In this document: piece after piece, positions 53,453 through 62,243 of the stretch
How positions within the stretch are numbered: position 1 is the first letter of the stretch
Layout of the letters: every line of letters starts with the position of its first letter
Source: an uncultured Allomuricauda sp.
GTDB taxonomy: Bacteria; Bacteroidota; Bacteroidia; Flavobacteriales; Flavobacteriaceae
Length of the DNA: 64,000 nt
NCBI RefSeq assembly: GCF_947499695.1
Contig: NZ_CANMPQ010000001.1
Coordinates: 1,116,001-1,180,000 of the forward strand
Reading direction: 5' to 3'
Made by a program: the position numbers and the translations under genes
Notes under the pieces: generated by a model
Told to the model about the DNA's origin: nothing
Seen by the model: only the letters and a program-made list of their open reading frames with translations
The model's database searches: none

Positions 53453-54076
53453 TTATGACTTACATTGTGCTAAGACCTGTTCTGCCCTGTCTTTTCCCCA
53501 AGAAGGATAGAACGGAGTATCGTTGTTAAAATTAGCAAAAAGTTCCAAGGCTCTTTCGATATCTTTACAATATGGTGCAATATCATTACCAAAATATCTA
53601 GCAGCCCCCATATCCCACTCCGCTTTTGAGAATATCACACGTGGGTTATCTGGAGCTAATTCCAAAGCCTTTTGATACAGTTGGGTGTTTTTGCCGGATA
53701 AGGTCATCCCATATGTTGCGCCATCAAAAGCAATCCATGCCGTATTGATCATGGCCTCTTGAACCAGTAATTCAGGATTGTCGGGTGAAATCGCTTTCGC
53801 CAAATCAGTAAACTCTTTTGCCTTTTCCAACTGTTTGGAAAGTTGTTCCAAATCGGTTACCCCGAACGAGTAAATCGTGTTTATTTGGGCCACATAATAA
53901 TGAGGCAACCAATTGTCTTGTTCTGCCATGGCTATGCGTTCAAAGAGGTTTGCCGCTTCCATAGGTTTCTGTTCCCCCCATAGTTGAAAAGCTTTTTCCA
54001 TGCCCTTGGCATATTTATCCTGGGCGTTAACCGTTCCAACACATGCAATTAAAATAAGAAGAATTAGTTTTTTCAT
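53453..54076 (-). CDS. Exported TPR-like protein at the head of the two-component operon
   Basis: A 207-residue exported protein: signal peptide MKKLILLILIACVGTVNA, then TPR-like helical hairpins (KGMEKAFQLWGEQKPMEAAN, KEFTDLAKAISPDNPELLVQ, QLYQKALELAPDNPRVIFSK). The C-terminus ends YPSWGKDRAEQVLAQCKS. It is the first gene of the unit; the kinase starts 2 bp downstream, so both are certainly co-transcribed. It could be a periplasmic accessory or signal-binding partner of the kinase, but no direct evidence exists. Confidence 0.88.
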   Translation of the reverse strand: MKKLILLILIACVGTVNAQDKYAKGMEKAFQLWGEQKPMEAANLFERIAMAEQDNWLPHYYVAQINTIYSFGVTDLEQLSKQLEKAKEFTDLAKAISPDNPELLVQEAMINTAWIAFDGATYGMTLSGKNTQLYQKALELAPDNPRVIFSKAEWDMGAARYFGNDIAPYCKDIERALELFANFNNDTPFYPSWGKDRAEQVLAQCKS

Positions 54077-54185
54077 GACTGTTCGTTTTTTAATTATTTA
54101 TGCAGCAAAAGTGCTTTAGAACAGCATATTTGACCAAAAACTATTACCCAACCGTAGATTTTTACAACTGAACTGTCATATTGAA

Positions 54186-54221
54186 ATAAAAAGTCCGGCA
54201 ATTCTCTTGAAAAGCCGGACT
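54186..54221 (-). terminator. Terminator of the GHL10-like gene (minus strand)
   Basis: Perfect eight-base stem AGTCCGGC / GCCGGACT with a 14-nt loop; the T-rich tail is on the minus strand, 20 bp after the stop. Confidence 0.85.
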
Positions 54222-54241
54222 CCGAAATATATAAATATTGG

Positions 54242-55384
54242 TTATTGGTTGCTATAATCTTTATAAATCGCCTCTTCAAAAGCCGCCCAATGCGCATCTG
54301 TCATTCTTCCCGGTGTAAAAAGGCATATTCCGGTAGCGCCGTTTAACATAGACCCTGCAATGGCTTCCCCAATTTCCTCGGGTAACAATCCATGATTTTC
54401 TGGATCTTTCTCATCACCCTTTTTTTCTGGTTTGGGGCAAATGAACAATCCGCTATATACGGGAATTCCATTTTTGATGGCCCCAACTTCTTCTTTAACA
54501 ATCTCACCCACCCATTCTGGTCCTTCCAAATAAAAGTCATTGTAATTCATGGGATAAACGGCATCCAAATTCCATTTATTCCACTCCTGTCTCACTAATT
54601 TTTTGGCGATAGAAGGTCCCGGAAAAACGGCAGCATTAATTTTTTTGCCTTTGGTGTGCGCTACTTCTGCCAATCTACTCACCATATTGGTAATAAGGTC
54701 ATATCTAAACTGCTTCCATTCGGGTACTTGCGTAGCATCCTCAACTTCTTTGATGTCGATGCCGCTCTTCGCTTTGAAATCGGAAGTACAATCATCACAA
54801 TAACAGTAGTCATAAGGTGCATATTCTTTGTCCATGACCAGTCCATATTTATCCCATAAACCTCGGGCCAGAATAACATCGGGAAAACGGATATAATCCA
54901 AATGAATTCCATCAACTTCCGCAACATCAGCAACGCTTCCGTACAGTTCAGCTAAGAAATTGTATGTTCCTTCTTTGCTTGGGCACAAAAATTTATAGTA
55001 GGGAACATAGGCCGGTTTTTCGAAAGCTGATTCCCCATCCCTGTTAACAGCATACCATTCTTTTTCTATTTTAGCATTCTCCCCTTGGACCATGGTAGGA
55101 ATCCAGGTGTGAAATTCCATTCCAGCAGCTTTCACCAGTTTTCCAACTCGTTTATATGTTTCAGGGTCATGCCCTCCATTATACATAAGTCCATCAATTC
55201 CTTTTTTCTTAAAGTCTTCAAATTGCGCAGATAATTCTGCATCTGTTGCCTCACCAGGACCGCCCGTCCAAGCGTATACCGGAATCTTATTCTTTTTCTC
55301 AACTGAAGCAGGACTTTCCGAATTTTTGGTCTTGCAGGAAATCAATAGTAAACCGACTCCGGCGAATAGAAGAAATTTGTTCAT
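54242..55384 (-). CDS. Glycoside-hydrolase-like lipoprotein (GHL10/DUF187 type)
   Basis: A 380-residue lipoprotein with a TIM-barrel hydrolase fold. The start at 55384 (MNKFLLFAGVGLLLIS then Cys as lipobox) is favoured; 55393 is also in frame. Barrel strands seen: IPVYAWTGGPGE, GIDGLMYNGGHD, EFHTWIPTMVQGE, VDGIHLDYIRFPD (the G-I-H-x-D-Y-I-R-F-P hallmark of GHL10) and NLDAVYPMNYNDFYL near the end. GHL10-like proteins act on polysaccharides and are poorly characterised. It is divergent from the TonB receptor gene (270 bp). Confidence 0.91.
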   Translation of the reverse strand: MNKFLLFAGVGLLLISCKTKNSESPASVEKKNKIPVYAWTGGPGEATDAELSAQFEDFKKKGIDGLMYNGGHDPETYKRVGKLVKAAGMEFHTWIPTMVQGENAKIEKEWYAVNRDGESAFEKPAYVPYYKFLCPSKEGTYNFLAELYGSVADVAEVDGIHLDYIRFPDVILARGLWDKYGLVMDKEYAPYDYCYCDDCTSDFKAKSGIDIKEVEDATQVPEWKQFRYDLITNMVSRLAEVAHTKGKKINAAVFPGPSIAKKLVRQEWNKWNLDAVYPMNYNDFYLEGPEWVGEIVKEEVGAIKNGIPVYSGLFICPKPEKKGDEKDPENHGLLPEEIGEAIAGSMLNGATGICLFTPGRMTDAHWAAFEEAIYKDYSNQ

Positions 55385-55654
55385 TTTACTCATTTTTTAG
55401 TCTTACGCAAGATCAATTTATGCAAACTTTTCTTGTTCCCTGAGATTCTTAGCTCAATGACGCGTCTGTCAATATGAACACCTATAGTTTGATCACTTTT
55501 GAGTTAAGGTCTTGGTCATCAATTCTAATTTTAAGTTAAAAAATCATTCAAACTAGATTTCTTTTTGGTTTGGTGCAACCCTTGTTTTTTTCCCATGTCC
55601 TTAGGGAGAATAAAATCAAAAAACGATTACATCTAAACTTAAATCAAAAAACAG
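55385..55654. other. Divergent intergenic region
   Basis: Contains the promoters for the lipoprotein on - and the TonB receptor on +, but I see no exact TAnnTTTG box on either strand; TAGATTTC near 55554 (one mismatch) is the closest on +. No ORF, tRNA or palindrome was found. Confidence 0.5.
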
Positions 55655-58054
55655 ATGAAGAAAAACAAAAAAAAGCGTAGTCCCATACGTTTACTCATTG
55701 GCCTATGTCTTTTACTGAGTTCAATTACGCTAAGCGCTCAAAACAGCTATACGGTAAGTGGAAATGTGAAGGATCAAATCAATGGTGAAACACTTTTTGG
55801 CACTTCCATATTTTTAAAAGGAACCACCATTGGAGCCATAACCAATGAATACGGTTTCTATTCCATAACAGCCCCTGAAGGGTCTTACACCCTTGTCTTT
55901 TCACATTTAGGATATAAAGAAATATCGATGCAGCTTGTCCTGGATAAAAATCAAAAAATTGATGTGGAAATTGCAGAATCCTCCACGCAGTTGGATGAAG
56001 TTGAGGTTACTGCCGAAGAACCAGAGCGTGCTATTCTGCGAAAACCTGAAATGAGTGTTTCCAAGCTCAACATAAAAACGGTAAAACAGATGCCCGTAGT
56101 CTTGGGTGAAGTAGATGTAATTAAGTCACTTCAAATTTTACCAGGGGTCACCAATAATGGCGAAGGATCTAGCGGCTTTCATGTTCGCGGTGGAGCAGTG
56201 GACCAAAACCTTGTACTCTTGGATGAGGCCATTATTTATAACACCTCACATATGCTCGGATTCTTTTCGGTTTTCAATGCGGATGCCGTAAAGGACCTAA
56301 AATTGTATAAGGGTGGTATTCCAGCAAAATTTGGTGGCAGGGTATCCTCTGTATTGGATGTTAGGCAGAAAGATGGAAACAGTAAGAATTTTGCATTAAC
56401 AGGCGGTATTGGCGTAATCTCCAGCAGGCTAGCCGCTGAAGGACCCATGTTCAACGACACAGGTTCATTTCTTGTGGCTGGTAGAGGCTCGTATGCCCAT
56501 CTATTGTTGAAACTAGCCGGGGAAAAGAACAGTGTGAGTTTTTATGACCTCAACCTAAAGACCAATTATCGTTTAAATGACAACAACAAGCTATTTCTTT
56601 CTGGATACTTTGGAAGGGATGTTTTTGATTTCGATGGCTCATTTAGCAGCAGCTACGGTAATGCCTCAGGAAATTTAAGGTGGAACCATATTTTCAACGA
56701 CCGTTTGTTCTCAAACTTATCCCTTATTTACAGTAAATATGATTATGAACTGGGTATAGAGGATTTCGAATTTGACTGGATTTCATCCATCAAAAATTAT
56801 AATGCCAAATACGATCTGAAATATTACTTCAGTGATGCATTTAAGCTCGATTTTGGTATTAGTACTATAAAATATGAGTTTGACCCAGGGCAAATCAAAC
56901 CTACTGGTCCTAACTCTTCCATAAACGAACTACAACTTGATAAAAAACGAGCTTTAGAAAGTGCCGCCTACATTAATGCGGAACACAAATTGACCGACAA
57001 TTTAACCGCACAATATGGACTACGATTTAGCCATTTTAACAGGATGGGAGGACAACCGTTGTCTGAGTACGCGAATGACCAACCGCTAATTTACAATCCT
57101 ACCCTTCGATTTTATCAACGAACAGACCCCATTGGCGAAACTGTTTATAAGAAAAGTGAGAGCATAGAAACATTCAGCAATTTTGAGCCACGCCTTGCAC
57201 TAGCCTATCAACTCAACGACTATTCATCCATCAAATTGGGTTATTCCAGAGCTGCGCAATACATTCATTTACTATCCAACACCTCTTCGGTTACTCCTCT
57301 AGATGTTTGGACTCCCAGTGGAAAGTATATCAAACCTCAATTGTCCGATCAATATGCATTGGGATATTTCAGAAACTTCAAAGACAAAATGTACTCCATG
57401 GAGGTGGAAGCCTATTACAAGACAGTAGATAACAGAATTGATTATATCGATGGTTCGGACCTGATAGGCAACAACAACATTGAGCGAGAGATTTTAAATG
57501 GTGAATCCCGAGCATACGGACTTGAACTATTGTTCAGAAAGAATGAAGGCCCTTTCACTGGTTGGATCTCCTATACACTCTCCAAATCAGAACAAAGAAC
57601 TTTTGGTGGAAATGCCGGTGGCCCAGGAATCAATAATGGTGATTGGTACAATACTCCCCATGATCGCACCCATGACATTTCTGTTACTGGAGCTTATCAA
57701 TTTAATGACAAATGGAGTTTTGGAGCAAACGCTATTTTCCAAACCGGAAGGCCTGTGACCTATCCCAATGGGCAATATCAATACGAAGGCATATCCATTG
57801 CCTCCTATTCTGACCGTAATGCGGACAGGTTGCCCGCTTACCATAGATTAGATATTTCGGCAACTTACAAACCAAATAAAAGACCTGACAAAAAATGGAA
57901 AGGTGAATGGGTGTTTGGAATCTATAATGTTTTCAACCGAAAAAATGCCGCCAGTATTTCCTTTGGACAAAATTTTGAAACCGGAGCCAATGAAGCAACC
58001 CGAACCGCAATCTTCGGCATTGTTCCATCAATCACCTACAACTTTAAATTTTAA
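55655..58054 (+). CDS. TonB-dependent outer membrane receptor
   Basis: A 799-residue receptor that imports a large substrate using TonB energy. Signal region RLLIGLCLLLSSITLSAQ after a very basic N-terminus; then CarboxypepD_reg-like domain (about 32-120, TNEYGFYSITAPEGSYTLVF), plug (about 125-245: LQILPGVTNNGEGSSGFHVR, KDLKLYKGGIPAKFGGRVSS) and the 22-stranded barrel (about 250-799) ending in FGIVPSITYNFKF with the C-terminal aromatic residue. A DUF4249 gene follows 4 bp later, as is usual for this receptor class in Bacteroidota, which is not the SusC/SusD glycan type. Substrate unknown. Confidence 0.95.
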   Translation: MKKNKKKRSPIRLLIGLCLLLSSITLSAQNSYTVSGNVKDQINGETLFGTSIFLKGTTIGAITNEYGFYSITAPEGSYTLVFSHLGYKEISMQLVLDKNQKIDVEIAESSTQLDEVEVTAEEPERAILRKPEMSVSKLNIKTVKQMPVVLGEVDVIKSLQILPGVTNNGEGSSGFHVRGGAVDQNLVLLDEAIIYNTSHMLGFFSVFNADAVKDLKLYKGGIPAKFGGRVSSVLDVRQKDGNSKNFALTGGIGVISSRLAAEGPMFNDTGSFLVAGRGSYAHLLLKLAGEKNSVSFYDLNLKTNYRLNDNNKLFLSGYFGRDVFDFDGSFSSSYGNASGNLRWNHIFNDRLFSNLSLIYSKYDYELGIEDFEFDWISSIKNYNAKYDLKYYFSDAFKLDFGISTIKYEFDPGQIKPTGPNSSINELQLDKKRALESAAYINAEHKLTDNLTAQYGLRFSHFNRMGGQPLSEYANDQPLIYNPTLRFYQRTDPIGETVYKKSESIETFSNFEPRLALAYQLNDYSSIKLGYSRAAQYIHLLSNTSSVTPLDVWTPSGKYIKPQLSDQYALGYFRNFKDKMYSMEVEAYYKTVDNRIDYIDGSDLIGNNNIEREILNGESRAYGLELLFRKNEGPFTGWISYTLSKSEQRTFGGNAGGPGINNGDWYNTPHDRTHDISVTGAYQFNDKWSFGANAIFQTGRPVTYPNGQYQYEGISIASYSDRNADRLPAYHRLDISATYKPNKRPDKKWKGEWVFGIYNVFNRKNAASISFGQNFETGANEATRTAIFGIVPSITYNFKF

Positions 58055-58058
58055 AACA

Positions 58059-58904
58059 ATGAAACACATATATAAAATCTTATTCAGCATCTTATTATCC
58101 GGTATAGCTTCTTGCACAGATGTTATTGAAGTCGATGTTCCCGAAGGGCCTATTCGATTAACAATTGAGGCCTCAATTGATTGGGAAAAGGGCACATCCG
58201 GAAACCAACAAACCATTTTATTAAGTACTTCTACACCTTTTTTTGAAAGTCAGAACAATTCGGCCGTAACAGGTGCATCCGTCCAAGTTCGAAACAACAA
58301 TAGTGGTGTCGTTTTTAACTTTCAAGATCAGAACGACGGTCGCTATACCACATCTTCATTCATTCCCGTCATTGGAAATTCGTATACCTTGGAAGTCTTA
58401 TATGAAGGAGAACAATACACCGCCACGGAGACAATGCTTGCAGTAAGTAATATCTCCAGTATAACACAAACCAGGGAAGATGGTGAGGATGATGAAGCCC
58501 TTGAAGTCAATGTTTCCTTTTTAGACCCAGTTGATATTGAGAACTATTATTTTCTCAGATTTCAAAGTAGGGAAGACTTACTACCAGAACTTTTTTACAT
58601 CAAGGACGAATTTGTAGATGGCAATGAGGTGACATTTTACTACGAAAAACTTGAAGATGAAGAAGAGAACATCAAAGAATTTGAACCTGGTGACACTGTG
58701 GATATTGTTTTGTTGGGTATTTCGGAAGATTACCACAATTACCTACGCTTGTTGGTCGAACAGTTTGAAGGTGCGGGAGACCCCTTTAGCGCAACTCCTG
58801 TAGCGCTGGTAGGTAATTGTATAAATGTGGATAGTCCTGAGAATACTCCCTATGGCTATTTCAGGGTTTCAGAAAAAGTAGCCAGTAGTTTTACGTTTGA
58901 GTAG
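58059..58904 (+). CDS. DUF4249 lipoprotein, TonB receptor partner
   Basis: A 281-residue lipoprotein. The start at 58059 (MKHIYKILFSILLSGIAS then Cys, TDVIEVDVPE) is clear; an in-frame ATG at 57903 would lie in the 3' end of the receptor gene. The mature part is beta-rich with NQQTILLSTSTPFFESQNNS and QVRNNNSGVVFNFQDQNDGR, matching DUF4249. These proteins are probably surface lids or ligand-binding partners of the receptor encoded 4 bp upstream. No catalytic residues. A terminator follows. Confidence 0.9.
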   Translation: MKHIYKILFSILLSGIASCTDVIEVDVPEGPIRLTIEASIDWEKGTSGNQQTILLSTSTPFFESQNNSAVTGASVQVRNNNSGVVFNFQDQNDGRYTTSSFIPVIGNSYTLEVLYEGEQYTATETMLAVSNISSITQTREDGEDDEALEVNVSFLDPVDIENYYFLRFQSREDLLPELFYIKDEFVDGNEVTFYYEKLEDEEENIKEFEPGDTVDIVLLGISEDYHNYLRLLVEQFEGAGDPFSATPVALVGNCINVDSPENTPYGYFRVSEKVASSFTFE

Positions 58905-59276
58905 TTTTTGTTTAGGTTGGTAATCCCAAAGTTCGAATCTTCGGCTTTGGGATTTTTGCATTATAGTTCATAATATCTTGTAGGAATCTAAAATTTGGTA
59001 ACTGTTTATTGTAGGAAACCATATATAAATCCTTTACTTTTTGAGGCTAAGACTCATTTTGCTTGCCATTTAAACCGTTCATTATCAGTTTTTTATTATA
59101 TTAGATAACTAGGAATTTAACATTTACCCACCCCAATACTTTCCTGGTTTGTTCCCTCATATAGCACCTTACTAGCTCTCTTGTAGGTTGATTCATGCCG
59201 TTTGGAATTGAGCAAGTTTTCGATTGCCAAATTTGTAGACCAATTCACTTAATATCAACCTTTAATTCTAGACTTT
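58905..59276. other. Intergenic region (372 bp)
   Basis: The first 50 bp hold a terminator; the rest is A/T-rich with no ORF longer than a few codons, no tRNA and no exact TAnnTTTG box. Near its start GTTCGAATC resembles a tRNA T-loop but lies in the terminator hairpin and has no other tRNA arms. Confidence 0.6.
58922..58956 (+). terminator. Terminator after the receptor/DUF4249 operon
   Basis: Perfect ten-base stem AATCCCAAAG / CTTTGGGATT with a 12-nt loop and T tail. Confidence 0.85.
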
Positions 59277-60065
59277 ATGAAAACGACTAATTCAACAAAA
59301 CTGAAAAAATTATTGTTAACACTGCTTCTGGTTCCTTTTTTACTATCTGCCCAAGAAGCCAGAGATTATGGGGTATTTACCAACCTAATGCTTACTGCAC
59401 ACCCAAAAAAGATTGCCGAGTTTGAGGCCGGGCTTGCAGCTCACAACAAAAAGTTTCATTCAGATGGAGCTCATCAGGCCAATGTCTTTTTTGTCATGAG
59501 TGGTAAAAACTTCGGAAAATACATCTGGAGTATGGGGCCCATTCCATGGAGTGCAATGGACAATGCACCACAAAATGAAAACGGCCATAATGATGATTGG
59601 AATGCCAATGTTGCCGCACATGCACTTTCCGAATCCCCAGTCACTTACTGGAGGTTTGACACCAAACGTTCCAATTTCACCAAAGATTTCAAATTAAAAA
59701 ATCTAGCCGTCTTTATGTTGGACATTAAGCGGTTTAAAGGGCAGGAGTTTATGGGCCTTCTAGACAAAGTTACCAAAGTGTTTAAAACAAAGGATTCGGA
59801 TGAGCAGTGGGGCATTTATTTCAATGAACTGAACAATATGGATGGACAGGACATGGCCTGGGTCAATTTTTTTGACAGCAGCTCATGGATGTCAGAGGAG
59901 GATAAATTTCCGCAATGGTATGAGGAAGTTCATGGTGAAGGGACTTTTATGGAATTCCTAAAGGAGTTTGGAGATACCACCCATGGAGATTTCCAGGAAT
60001 TATGGGCTTTTAGACCCGACCTTAGCGGAACGGATGGTTCCGTTCAGTCTGCTGCAAGACAATAA
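59277..60065 (+). CDS. Secreted protein with apparent duplicated alpha/beta fold
   Basis: A 262-residue exported protein, not recognised. Signal region KLLLTLLLVPFLLSAQ. Two halves look related: GVFTNLMLTAHPKKIAEFEA...HQANVFFVMSGKNFG with WSAMD, and LAVFMLDIKRFKGQEFMGLL...EQWGIYFNELNNM with SWMSEE. This is what a tandem ferredoxin-like (dimeric alpha-beta barrel) protein would show, but the similarity is weak by eye. Many Trp, His and Asp residues. It stands alone between two gaps, with a terminator downstream. Function unknown. Confidence 0.85.
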   Translation: MKTTNSTKLKKLLLTLLLVPFLLSAQEARDYGVFTNLMLTAHPKKIAEFEAGLAAHNKKFHSDGAHQANVFFVMSGKNFGKYIWSMGPIPWSAMDNAPQNENGHNDDWNANVAAHALSESPVTYWRFDTKRSNFTKDFKLKNLAVFMLDIKRFKGQEFMGLLDKVTKVFKTKDSDEQWGIYFNELNNMDGQDMAWVNFFDSSSWMSEEDKFPQWYEEVHGEGTFMEFLKEFGDTTHGDFQELWAFRPDLSGTDGSVQSAARQ

Positions 60066-60443
60066 TTCGCATTTTTTAATATACCAGGGGGCAAAGTTTG
60101 TCCCCTGTTTTTATGTCCAATGTCAAAATATCCAAACAAATATGACAGCCACCAATATTTTTAGTCAGTTCAAAAAAAGTTCAATAATCAGAACGATCAA
60201 GTTTTAAATATTTTTATTTGAAATTTATCGCAATAAAACTGGTATTGGGTTTTTTGTTCGCGAATAGTATTAAAGCTTCTGACCGTCACTAGATAACAAA
60301 CTGAAGGTAAAAGCTTACAAATCAGTGCATTTCATCGAAAAACTTGAATTATCAAAGATTTTAAACGCGGAGATTTGCATTTTTGAGGGTAACACTAAAC
60401 ATTAACTTCAAGGGTACTTACCCTGTTTTCAAAAACCTCAAAT
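60066..60443. other. Intergenic region (378 bp)
   Basis: Holds a terminator in its first 50 bp and then A/T-rich sequence. A short inverted repeat AGGGTAA (60386-60392) / TTACCCT (60418-60424) lies before the DUF4382 gene but is too weak to call. No ORF, tRNA or exact promoter box was found. Confidence 0.5.
60085..60112 (+). terminator. Terminator after the unrecognised secreted protein
   Basis: Stem CAGGGGG / TCCCCTG (one G-T pair) with a 9-nt loop and five T. Confidence 0.75.
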
Positions 60444-61343
60444 ATGAAAATTAAATTCTTTCTGGGTCTACTCATGGCCTTTGCGCTCACTTTTATAAAT
60501 TGTTCAGATGATACCAATTCCAATACTGATGGAACGGGTAAACTAACCGTACAATTAACAGATGCTCCTTTTCCATTTGATATGGTAGCGGAGGCCAATG
60601 TCACGGTATTTAAGTTAGAAGCCAGAAACAAGGACAGTGAAGATGGTGCTATGGATGAAAACACCGATAGCGATATGGATGATGACGGTGAAGGTTCTCC
60701 TTTTATTACCTTGATGGAAGAAGAAATGAATGTAAACCTTTTGGAACTTACAAACGGAGTTACAGAACAGTTGGCAAGCATAGATATTCCTGTGGGCACA
60801 TATGATCTCTTACGAATCTATGTAAAAGGGGTCAACGTAGTTTTGACGGATGGCCGAACCTTCGACTTAAAAGTTCCAAGTGGAGAACAAACAGGTATTA
60901 AAGTATTTATTAAGCCGGGAATCACCGTTGCCGGAGGGTTGTCTGCAGACTTGTTGTTGGACTTTGATGTAAGCCGCTCCTTTGTCGCAAAAGGTAACAT
61001 AAAGAATATTGATGGTATTAATGGTTTTAACTTCAAACCAGTGATTAAGGTGAGTAACCTTTCAACCGCTGGAAGCCTTACAGGAAACGTTAACACCTTG
61101 GAAGAAGAGATGCAGGTTGCTCTTGAAGGTGCCCAGATATCCGTTTTAGCGGCTGACACCCTAAATACATCAGGTTTTAGCGATGCAGATGGCAATTATA
61201 CCATCATGGGATTGGAAGCCGGTTCTTATAAGGTATTTGCTGAATTGGAGGGCTATATCAAAAGTGATACCGTTGATGTGGAAATAGCGGTGGCCAATAA
61301 AACCATTCAAGATTTTCAATTGGTAAAAGAGGTGATAGAATAA
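60444..61343 (+). CDS. DUF4382 lipoprotein with CarboxypepD_reg-like tail
   Basis: A 299-residue lipoprotein (MKIKFFLGLLMAFALTFIN then Cys). The DUF4382 domain (about 30-185) shows GKLTVQLTDAPFPFDMVAEA and IDIPVGTYDLLRIYVKGVNV; the acidic insert NTDSDMDDDGEG is also typical. The C-terminal ~85 residues form a carboxypeptidase-regulatory-like beta sandwich (ALEGAQISVLAADTLNTSGF, SDADGNYTIMGLEAGSYKVF). Such proteins are surface or periplasmic with unknown role, perhaps carbohydrate or metal binding. A terminator follows. Confidence 0.9.
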   Translation: MKIKFFLGLLMAFALTFINCSDDTNSNTDGTGKLTVQLTDAPFPFDMVAEANVTVFKLEARNKDSEDGAMDENTDSDMDDDGEGSPFITLMEEEMNVNLLELTNGVTEQLASIDIPVGTYDLLRIYVKGVNVVLTDGRTFDLKVPSGEQTGIKVFIKPGITVAGGLSADLLLDFDVSRSFVAKGNIKNIDGINGFNFKPVIKVSNLSTAGSLTGNVNTLEEEMQVALEGAQISVLAADTLNTSGFSDADGNYTIMGLEAGSYKVFAELEGYIKSDTVDVEIAVANKTIQDFQLVKEVIE

Positions 61344-61370
61344 AACTTTTGCGAGATTTTTAAAATAACA

Positions 61371-61398
61371 AGCGGGAATTAAATTCCCGCTTTTTTTT
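61371..61398 (+). terminator. Terminator after the DUF4382 gene
   Basis: Perfect stem AGCGGGAATT / AATTCCCGCT and eight T. Confidence 0.9.
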
Positions 61399-61425
61399 GT
61401 TCGCTATTCTAATGAATGGCCAAGT

Positions 61426-61453
61426 TTTGCTTAATCTCAATTTTGTAACTTTC
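61426..61453 (+). promoter_or_regulatory. Possible promoter of the DUF3179 gene
   Basis: TTTG at 61426-61429, 16-nt spacer, TAACTTTC (one mismatch) at 61446-61453, 22 bp before the start codon. Confidence 0.35.
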
Positions 61454-61475
61454 AAAACATATTTAAAAACTAGTC

Positions 61476-62231
61476 ATGAAATCAATTGGATTAACTTTCC
61501 TATTCGTATTGTGTACTATTTCGGGATATTCCCAAAGACCAAGCGCATTGGAAAATGGTAAATTTTTTGATAAAAATGGTGCCAAAATGTTATATGGTGG
61601 TGAAAGTGAGGCTGAACATTTTATCATAGATAATCTTGACCTGGAACCTGCACAGTTTCATTATGGCATTGGTCGTGAGCGTTTCCCTGCCTTGCTAAAG
61701 CCAGAGTTTCAAACCGTTCAAGAAGCAGATTCGAGCTGGACCCCGGAAAGCCGTTTTTTACTAGCCAAAAAAGGAAATGATATCAAAGCATACTCTGTTG
61801 CTGATTTAACTCGCCACGAAGTGGTCAATGATATGTTGGATGGTGAACCTGTGTTCGCTGCCTATTGTATTTTGGCAGACTTGGGAGCTATTTATAAAAG
61901 AACCTACGCAGATAAGGTTTTTACTTTCGCACTCAGCGGATATACCTATTTTGACCCACAAGTATGGGATGGATTGGACGGTTTTGTGCTATGGGATAGG
62001 GAGACTGAAAGTCTTTGGTGGCCCCTGATTGATAAAGCCGTATCAGGTTCACTTAAAGATGTTAAGCTTCAAAAACTGGAAGACACGTATTGGGAAGATA
62101 CCACTTGGGGACGGATAAAGGAACAGTACCCAACCGCAAAAGTTATGAAGTCAGGTTTGGACTATGAACGTCCAAAAATGTGGAAAAGATATGATGATGT
62201 TTCTGACGTCGTAAAAAAATACGCTAACTGA
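61476..62231 (+). CDS. DUF3179 exported protein
   Basis: A 251-residue exported protein: signal peptide MKSIGLTFLFVLCTISGYSQ, then the DUF3179 pattern: RFPALLKPEFQTVQEADSSW, IKAYSVADLTRHEVVNDML, GEPVFAAYCILADLGAIYKR, FALSGYTYFDPQVWDGLDGF and LWDRETESLWWPLIDKAVSG. The family has a conserved Cys/His arrangement (here the His in RHEVVND and the Cys in AAYCIL) that might bind a metal or haem, but no activity is known. It is followed 12 bp later by a PaiB-like gene and probably forms an operon with it. Confidence 0.9.
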   Translation: MKSIGLTFLFVLCTISGYSQRPSALENGKFFDKNGAKMLYGGESEAEHFIIDNLDLEPAQFHYGIGRERFPALLKPEFQTVQEADSSWTPESRFLLAKKGNDIKAYSVADLTRHEVVNDMLDGEPVFAAYCILADLGAIYKRTYADKVFTFALSGYTYFDPQVWDGLDGFVLWDRETESLWWPLIDKAVSGSLKDVKLQKLEDTYWEDTTWGRIKEQYPTAKVMKSGLDYERPKMWKRYDDVSDVVKKYAN

Positions 62232-62243
62232 AAAATTTCACCT

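Noticed and set aside
57903..58058. N-terminal extension of the DUF4249 ORF inside the TonB receptor gene
   Set aside because: The clear lipoprotein signal begins at 58059, and the extension has no signal or domain; it is the receptor's shadow frame.
58931..58944. GTTCGAATC resembling a tRNA T-loop
   Set aside because: It lies in the loop of a terminator hairpin; the stem does not pair as a T-arm and no acceptor, D or anticodon arms are present.
60386..60424. Inverted repeat AGGGTAA / TTACCCT before the DUF4382 gene
   Set aside because: Seven bases with a 25-nt loop are expected by chance in A/T-rich DNA; no regulator gene is nearby.
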